This document shows positions 7,617 to 11,673 of a DNA stretch of 11,673 bases, in pieces (position 1 is the stretch's first letter; every line of letters starts with the position of its first letter). Below the pieces are notes generated by a model. It ran no database searches. It was not told the DNA's origin and worked only from the letters and a program-made list of their open reading frames with translations. The translations under genes were made by a program, and so were the position numbers. Source of the DNA: Chlorobiota bacterium (GTDB lineage Bacteria > Bacteroidota > Ignavibacteria > Ignavibacteriales > Ignavibacteriaceae); NCBI GenBank assembly GCA_008363265.1, contig RHKR01000119.1, positions 1 to 11,673 on the forward strand. The letters are read 5' to 3'.

Positions 7617-7647
7617 AAAAAAGAGGCTGCCCATAAAGCGCAGCCTC
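7617..7647 (-). terminator. Rho-independent terminator downstream of rpsA
   Basis: On the minus strand an 8-bp perfect stem GAGGCTGC / GCAGCCTC (7647-7640 and 7630-7623) encloses a 9-base loop and is followed at once by six T (7622-7617). It starts 23 bases after the rpsA stop and ends 26 bases before the mtaB ATG. It should end most cmk-ispH-rpsA transcription and shows that mtaB does not start upstream of it. Confidence 0.9.
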
Positions 7648-7670
7648 CAAATCACTTCACAAGCTGAGGT

Positions 7671-9485
7671 CTAATTGCCCTCTTTCTTCGGTTTCCCCGC
7701 CGCCGGCGATACCTCAAAAGTCGGAAAATCAACACTCTCAACCCTCGACGTCTCAGCAGTCTTAAAGTCATTCACACTAACCTTCTCAAGCTTGTGGGTC
7801 GACATATAATCACTGATAACATCATCATCCTTATCCTTAAGATAAGCAACCGCGCTAAGAACAATCTTCTTGTTCTCCTTGTCGAAATCGATAACCTTAA
7901 GGTTCAGCTCCTGATCAACCAGAAAGTGGTTCCCGATGTTCTTTACCTTTCCGGGTGAAAGCTGCGAAGTCGGAACAAAAGCATCAACGCCCTCCTCCAA
8001 CTCAACAATAACACCCTTCTCGATCAATCTCGAGATCTTTCCGCTCGTCTCAACACCCATACCATAAAGCGTCTCGAACTTGTCCCAAGGGTTGTCCATG
8101 ATCTGCTTGTGGCCCAGAGAGATCTTCCTCTGCTCCGTATCAACCGAAAGAACCATCACATCGATCCTCTCACCCTTCTTAACAACCTCCCCGGGGTGAC
8201 GGATCTTCTTCGTCCACGAAAGGTCACTAATATGGATAAGACCGTCAATACCCGGCTCCATCTCAACAAACACACCGAAATTCGTAAGATTCCTCACAAT
8301 ACCCGAGTGCCTGCTCCCAACAGGATACTTCGCCATAAGCGCGTGCCATGGGTCCGGCTCAAGCTGCTTCATACCAAGCGAGATCTTCTTCTCATCAGCA
8401 TCAAGACTCAAAATCTCCGCGTCAATGATCTGACCCATCGACACCATCTGCGAAGGATGCTTGATATGCTGCGTCCAGCTCATCTCACTATTATGAATAA
8501 GACCCTCAATACCCTTCTCGATCTCAATGAACGCCCCATACTCCGTAAGAGACACAACGCGACCCGAAACCTTCTTGCCGATCTCATACTTCTCCGCGAT
8601 ATTCTCCCACGGATGCGGCAGCAGCTTCTTCAAGCTCAGCGAGATCCTTCTCTTCTCCTCATCGAAATCAGTAACAACAACCTTGATCTTCTCATCAAGC
8701 TTCACAACCTCATTCGGATGATTGATCCTCCCCCAGCTAAGATCAGTAATATGGATCAAACCGTCAACACCACCCAGATCAACGAACACGCCGAAGTCCG
8801 TAATAGCCTTAACAGTCCCCTCAAGGATCTGACCCTTGTCAAGACTGTGCAGAATAGCATGCCTCTGATCAGCAAGCTCCTCCTCAACCAGCACCTTGTG
8901 CGAAACAACAACATTCTCAGTGGGAATATTAACCTTAACCACCTTGAAGTCCATCTCCCTCCCCACAAAAGCATCGAAGTCCCTTATCGGGCGAACATCG
9001 ATCTGTGAACCCGGCAAGAACGCGTCCATACCCATAAGATCCACAACCATACCACCCTTGATTCTCCGGGTGATCCTCCCCTGAATAACATCCCCACTAT
9101 CGTGAGCCGCCAGAACCCTCTCCCAGACCCTCAGGAAATCCGCCCTCTTCTTGCTCAGAACAAGATTACCCTCCTGATCCTCAACATTCTCCAGCACCAC
9201 CTCAACCTCGGTCCCAAGCGCCAGATCAGCCATCCCCTCAAACTCAGCGATCGGGATCTGACCCTCTGACTTGAACCCAACATCCACAATAACATAGTCA
9301 GGCTGGATACGAACAATCTTACCCTTGACCATCTCCTTTTCCTTAACGTTTCTAAAAGAATCGCCAAAAAGGGATGCAAGTTGCGAGAACTCCTCTTGTG
9401 AATACTCATCGTCAAAGAAATTCTTCCTTGACTTCTTAAACAAGACCTCAAGATCATTCTTTCCGGTCTTCATTTCGTCGGACAT
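7671..9485 (-). CDS. rpsA: 30S ribosomal protein S1
   Basis: Ribosomal protein S1, 604 residues with six S1 (OB-fold) RNA-binding domains at about 52-115, 133-199, 219-288, 305-376, 391-463 and 478-548. Domains 3 to 5 carry the strong repeat pattern FGVFV-(D/E)-(L/M)...GLIHI-x-(D/E)-(L/M)-SW, and domains 1, 2 and 6 are more diverged, as in other full-length S1 proteins. It binds mRNA on the small subunit and promotes initiation. An acidic N-terminal tail precedes domain 1 and a charged tail follows domain 6. The ATG at 9485 is preceded by GGAGG (9494-9490) four bases away; an in-frame TTG immediately before it is too close to that site. It follows ispH by 105 bases of spacer with inverted repeats, and ends in a strong terminator. 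Codons ending in G or T dominate, fitting high expression. Confidence 0.97.
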   Translation of the reverse strand: MSDEMKTGKNDLEVLFKKSRKNFFDDEYSQEEFSQLASLFGDSFRNVKEKEMVKGKIVRIQPDYVIVDVGFKSEGQIPIAEFEGMADLALGTEVEVVLENVEDQEGNLVLSKKRADFLRVWERVLAAHDSGDVIQGRITRRIKGGMVVDLMGMDAFLPGSQIDVRPIRDFDAFVGREMDFKVVKVNIPTENVVVSHKVLVEEELADQRHAILHSLDKGQILEGTVKAITDFGVFVDLGGVDGLIHITDLSWGRINHPNEVVKLDEKIKVVVTDFDEEKRRISLSLKKLLPHPWENIAEKYEIGKKVSGRVVSLTEYGAFIEIEKGIEGLIHNSEMSWTQHIKHPSQMVSMGQIIDAEILSLDADEKKISLGMKQLEPDPWHALMAKYPVGSRHSGIVRNLTNFGVFVEMEPGIDGLIHISDLSWTKKIRHPGEVVKKGERIDVMVLSVDTEQRKISLGHKQIMDNPWDKFETLYGMGVETSGKISRLIEKGVIVELEEGVDAFVPTSQLSPGKVKNIGNHFLVDQELNLKVIDFDKENKKIVLSAVAYLKDKDDDVISDYMSTHKLEKVSVNDFKTAETSRVESVDFPTFEVSPAAGKPKKEGN

Positions 9486-9590
9486 CAATCCTCCAATATA
9501 CGGTTATTGCCGTCTGCTCAAAACTGCCAAAGGGCGCGCGGCGTTAATCATTGTTAGTTCCACATCAGTTAACTAACTGCAGTTTATTCC
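9486..9590 (-). promoter_or_regulatory. rpsA leader with inverted repeats
   Basis: The 105-base spacer between ispH and rpsA holds two overlapping palindromes: CAGTTA-AC-TAACTG at 9566-9579 and the perfect AACTGCAGTT at 9575-9584. A GC-rich GCGCGC patch follows near 9535-9542, and the GGAGG ribosome binding site is at 9494-9490. The inverted repeats lie just after the ispH stop and lack a T-run, so they do not look like a terminator. They could be an operator, an mRNA structure used for S1 autoregulation, or an internal rpsA promoter region; the sequence does not decide between these. Confidence 0.35.
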
Positions 9591-10493
9591 TTACGAAACT
9601 TCTTCCTCCACTCCGAACCTCTCCTCGATAACTCCCTTGATCTCTCTCATCACCCACTGAGGAGTTGAAGTGGCGCCTGTGATCCCAACCGATCTCGCTC
9701 CTTCGAACCAGCTCCACTCGATCTCATCCTTCGTCTCCGCGAAGTAGGTTCTTTCGTTCACATCATGAGCGATGTGGTAAAGCACCTTACCGTTGCTCGA
9801 CTTTCTGCCGGCCGTAAAAATTATAATATCATTCTCCGCGGCGAACTGCTGCAGTTTCTTTTCACGGCCCGATACCTGACCGCAAATTGTATCCTTCGCG
9901 TGATACTCAACCGCTGTCTCTTCCATCGAGCCGATCACCAGGGTTTCAAGTTTCTGTTTAAGCGCTTCGGCCACTTCCTTGAACTCCCCTTTGTCCAGTG
10001 TCGTCTGCGAGAAGAGCACCGTTGGTCTGTTGAAATCAACAGAAGCCAGTGCCTCATCTTTGTTTAGCACAACAATAGCGGTATTTCCCGTAACACCGTT
10101 TATGCCTGTCACCTCGGCGTGGTTCTTCTTCCCGAATATTACTACCTGGAACCCCTTGTCTACAAACTTGCGTACCCTCTCCTGAACCTTGGTTACTATC
10201 GGGCAAGTCGCGTCTATCAGTTCAAGCCCGTATTCAACTGCTTTTTTGTAGGTTTCAGGCGGTTCACCGTGAGCCCTTATTAGCACTGTGCTTCCCCTTT
10301 CTATCCGGGGGAGATCATCCACAGATATTGTTTCAAGCCCTAGTCTTTTAAGGCGGGCTACTTCCTCTGTATTGTGTATCACATCTCCCAGGCAGTATAC
10401 TTTTGCTCTCTCTTTAAGCGATTCTTCAGCTATATCAATCGTTCTTACCACTCCCCAGCAGAAGCCCGCGTTCCTGTCAACCGTAACCTTCAT
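9591..10493 (-). CDS. ispH: 4-hydroxy-3-methylbut-2-enyl diphosphate reductase
   Basis: IspH (LytB), 300 residues, the last enzyme of the MEP pathway, reducing HMBPP to IPP and DMAPP with an iron-sulfur cluster. The three cluster cysteines are present: C12 in NAGFCWGV, C97 in DATCPIVTKV and C204 in DTICGQVSGRE. Other family blocks are RAHGEPPE (about 73-80), FGKKNHAEVTGINGVTG (about 120-136), SQTTLDKGEF, GRKSSNGKVLY and GITGATSTPQWVMREI near the C-terminus. Length is normal. I chose ATG 10493 because AGGAG (10503-10499) sits five bases before it and the protein then starts directly with MKVTVDRNAGFCWG; an in-frame GTG at 10514 is possible. The gene begins 30 bases after the cmk stop, so the two are almost certainly co-transcribed. 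Codons ending in A are frequent, unlike rpsA and mtaB downstream. Confidence 0.97.
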   Translation of the reverse strand: MKVTVDRNAGFCWGVVRTIDIAEESLKERAKVYCLGDVIHNTEEVARLKRLGLETISVDDLPRIERGSTVLIRAHGEPPETYKKAVEYGLELIDATCPIVTKVQERVRKFVDKGFQVVIFGKKNHAEVTGINGVTGNTAIVVLNKDEALASVDFNRPTVLFSQTTLDKGEFKEVAEALKQKLETLVIGSMEETAVEYHAKDTICGQVSGREKKLQQFAAENDIIIFTAGRKSSNGKVLYHIAHDVNERTYFAETKDEIEWSWFEGARSVGITGATSTPQWVMREIKGVIEERFGVEEEVS

Positions 10494-10523
10494 CACCTCT
10501 CCTCTTTCTTTCACAGAACCCCA

Positions 10524-11204
10524 TCAACCCTCGATCCGTTCCCTTTCCCGCACAACTCCAACGATATACTCACACTGCTCCTCCAAACTCATCGATGTGG
10601 TGTCGATTTCGATCGAGTCTGATGTTTTGCTGAGTGGCGATACATCCCGGCCCGAGTCGTAATTGTCCCTTCTGATAATGCTGGCTTTTACCTCATCGAG
10701 TGAGATGCTGGTTCCAATTGCTTCGAGGTCTTTTTGTCTTCTTTTTGCCCGCTCTTCAACGCTGGCTGTAAAGTAGAATTTGAACTCGGCATCAGGGAAA
10801 ACAACAGAACAGATGTCGCGGCCTTCCATTACAACGCCGCCATCTTTCCCCATCTCCTGCTGCATTCTTACCAGCTCGGCCCTGATCTCAGGGTAAGAGC
10901 TGATCTTTGAAACATTTCTGTTGATCTCTTCGGTGCGGATGGTCTGGGTGATATCCTCACCGTTAAGGTAAACCATGTTACCGTCTTCGCCCGGTTTAAG
11001 GGTGATGATGTTATCCGTCAACAGGCCCAAAAGTGCTTCACTGTTATCAAGATTTCCTGTTCGTATAGCCAGCAAAGTTACAGCTCTATACATCGCGCCG
11101 GTATCTATAAATAGATATCCCAACCGCTTCGCGACCTTCTTTGCTGTACTGCTTTTACCCGATCCCGCGGGACCGTCTATGGCTATGGTAAACATTTTTT
11201 TCAT
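10524..11204 (-). CDS. cmk: Cytidylate (CMP/dCMP) kinase
   Basis: CMP kinase of 226 residues, phosphorylating CMP and dCMP with ATP in the cytoplasm. The P-loop GPAGSGKSS (residues 11-19) is followed by GYLFIDTGAMYRAVTLLA, the family signature for the substrate side, then MEGRDICSVVFPDAEFKFYFTAS with the conserved GRD, and RRQKDLEAIG and IIRRDNYDSGRDVSPL, which form the lid and NMP-binding parts. The family usually has GRDIGT; here it is GRDICS, a mild change. The ATG at 11204 is preferred over an in-frame TTG at 11210 and an internal ATG at 11195. No Shine-Dalgarno is visible. It heads the cmk-ispH-rpsA cluster, a gene order known from other bacteria in which cmk and rpsA, sometimes with ispH, are linked or even fused. 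Confidence 0.96.
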   Translation of the reverse strand: MKKMFTIAIDGPAGSGKSSTAKKVAKRLGYLFIDTGAMYRAVTLLAIRTGNLDNSEALLGLLTDNIITLKPGEDGNMVYLNGEDITQTIRTEEINRNVSKISSYPEIRAELVRMQQEMGKDGGVVMEGRDICSVVFPDAEFKFYFTASVEERAKRRQKDLEAIGTSISLDEVKASIIRRDNYDSGRDVSPLSKTSDSIEIDTTSMSLEEQCEYIVGVVRERERIEG

Positions 11205-11210
11205 AGTCAA

Positions 11211-11241
11211 GAAATATACGGAATTTTTAGGAAATGACCAA
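11211..11241 (-). promoter_or_regulatory. Weak candidate promoter for cmk
   Basis: On the minus strand TTG (11241-11239), a 20-base spacer and TATATTTC (11218-11211) match the Bacteroidota pattern TTG-N19-21-TAnnTTTG except for the last base. It would place transcription start almost at the cmk ATG, giving a nearly leaderless mRNA, which fits the absence of a ribosome binding site. The match is short and could be chance. Confidence 0.2.
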
Positions 11242-11250
11242 TTTTAGAAG

Positions 11251-11337
11251 TGTGAACTGTGAGCTGTGATTCGCCGCGGCGAAGTGAAGTCTTATGGCTG
11301 ATGGATGATCCGCCGCGGCGGACTGAAGGATGAAAAA
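11251..11337. repeat. Paired perfect palindromes in a period-7 repeat context
   Basis: Two perfect 14-bp palindromes, TTCGCCGCGGCGAA at 11270-11283 and TCCGCCGCGGCGGA at 11309-11322, are each preceded by TGA(T) and followed by (G/C)TGAAG. Around them are 7-bp units: TGTGAAC, TGTGAGC, TGTGATT at 11251-11271; ATGGCTG, ATGGATG at 11294-11307; and TGAAGGA, TGAAAAA at 11324-11337. The block fills most of the 133-base gap between the glycosyltransferase stop and the cmk start and abuts the stop codon. Neither palindrome is followed by a T-run, so it is not a standard terminator. It looks like a copy of a dispersed intergenic repeat. Confidence 0.8.
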
Positions 11338-11673
11338 CTAAAGCATACTGAGGACTTTTTTGACATCTATTCCACCGGGACCAGAGAAATCACATTTTTT
11401 GGGGTCGCCGGGGCAGCGGTTTTGGCAGTACCCGGGTTCAGGTAATATGTAGCTGGCCTTGTTGCCCACAGGACCCCATAGCGATGGTGTGCAGGCGGGC
11501 AAGGGACAGAACAGCGACAGTGTCTCAACCTTCAGCGCGGCGGCAATGTGCATGGTACCTGTAGAAGATGAGATCAGAATATCGAGCGCCGCGAAATTGC
11601 AGATCGCTTCCCTAAGGGGCTTCTCTTTGTTGGGCATTGGTATGGTCTTGGGAAGCGTAAATTCATCGGGCAG
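11338..11673 (-). CDS. Glycosyltransferase family 9 (heptosyltransferase-like), C-terminal part
   Basis: The frame is open from the window edge to a TAG at 11340-11338, giving the last 111 residues. It contains NFAALDILISSSTGTMHIAAALKVETLSLFCP, the sugar-nucleotide-binding signature of family 9 glycosyltransferases (usual form S-D/S-T-G-P-M-H-x-AAAL-x-V-P-T-x-x-L-F-x-P), then LWGPVGNKASYIL and a cysteine-rich tail YCQNRCPGDPKKCDFSG. Such enzymes add heptose or related sugars to lipopolysaccharide core or other surface glycans at the cytoplasmic face of the inner membrane. Threonine replaces the usual proline in STGTMH. The first methionine visible (11637) is internal, because the frame continues upstream without a stop to the edge. 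The gene lies upstream of cmk on the same strand, separated by the palindromic repeat block. Confidence 0.88.
   Translation of the reverse strand: MPDEFTLPKTIPMPNKEKPLREAICNFAALDILISSSTGTMHIAAALKVETLSLFCPLPACTPSLWGPVGNKASYILPEPGYCQNRCPGDPKKCDFSGPGGIDVKKVLSML

Noticed and set aside
7591..7650. Longer mtaB start at 7650
   Set aside because: It would translate through the rpsA terminator hairpin and add 20 residues before the conserved HTLGCKLN start.
8109..9008. Plus-strand open frame of 299 codons opposite rpsA
   Set aside because: Same cause: it is in register with rpsA and its product is low in complexity (Asn, Leu, His, Arg) with no domain.
11251..11337. CRISPR array
   Set aside because: Only two palindromic units of 14 bp with a low-complexity spacer; repeat length and spacer diversity do not fit CRISPR.

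Overview
The window reads like a Bacteroidota/Chlorobiota-type genome, most likely an Ignavibacteria-like lineage (inference). The support is a TonB-dependent receptor with an N-terminal carboxypeptidase-regulatory-like domain, a LytS-type histidine kinase, a DUF5683-like envelope protein, a PD-(D/E)XK-associated AAA-ATPase-like gene, and a cmk-ispH-rpsA cluster. No rRNA, tRNA, insertion sequence, CRISPR array or integrase was seen, and no gene-free stretch exceeds about 150 bases.

Layout, left to right. (1) 1-175, minus: the first 58 codons of an AAA-ATPase-like gene, cut by the window edge. (2) 328-2572, plus: a two-gene operon of a membrane histidine kinase without an adjacent response regulator and a transglutaminase-like lipoprotein, separated by one base. 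(3) 2576-5318, minus: a TonB-dependent receptor broken by a frame-changing internal deletion, followed by a small secreted TPR-like protein. (4) 5319-5465: degenerate palindromes and a 7-bp tandem repeat. (5) 5466-7590, minus: the tRNA-modifying enzyme MtaB followed closely by a DUF5683-like protein. (6) 7617-7647: a clear rho-independent terminator for rpsA. (7) 7671-11204, minus: a housekeeping cluster of cmk (CMP kinase), ispH (last step of the MEP isoprenoid pathway) and rpsA (ribosomal protein S1). (8) 11205-11337: perfect GC-rich palindromes set in period-7 repeats. (9) 11338-11673, minus: the C-terminal part of a family 9 glycosyltransferase (heptosyltransferase type), cut by the window edge.

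Functionally, the right half is core metabolism and translation (nucleotide kinase, isoprenoid synthesis, ribosome, tRNA modification). The left half is envelope biology (sensor kinase, lipoprotein, outer-membrane receptor, secreted TPR protein). Codon use separates them: rpsA, mtaB and the DUF5683-like gene almost never use A-ending codons in the stretches read, unlike ispH/cmk on one side and the receptor on the other. This explains the long open antisense frames over rpsA and mtaB.

The observations most worth following are a palindromic repeat family that seems to occur three times, once inside mtaB as an in-frame insertion of about 11 codons; the broken receptor, whose missing piece would carry the conserved plug motif ET-x-x-F-(I/V)-D-G; and the unpaired kinase-transglutaminase operon. 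I found no defence island or clearly new multi-gene system.
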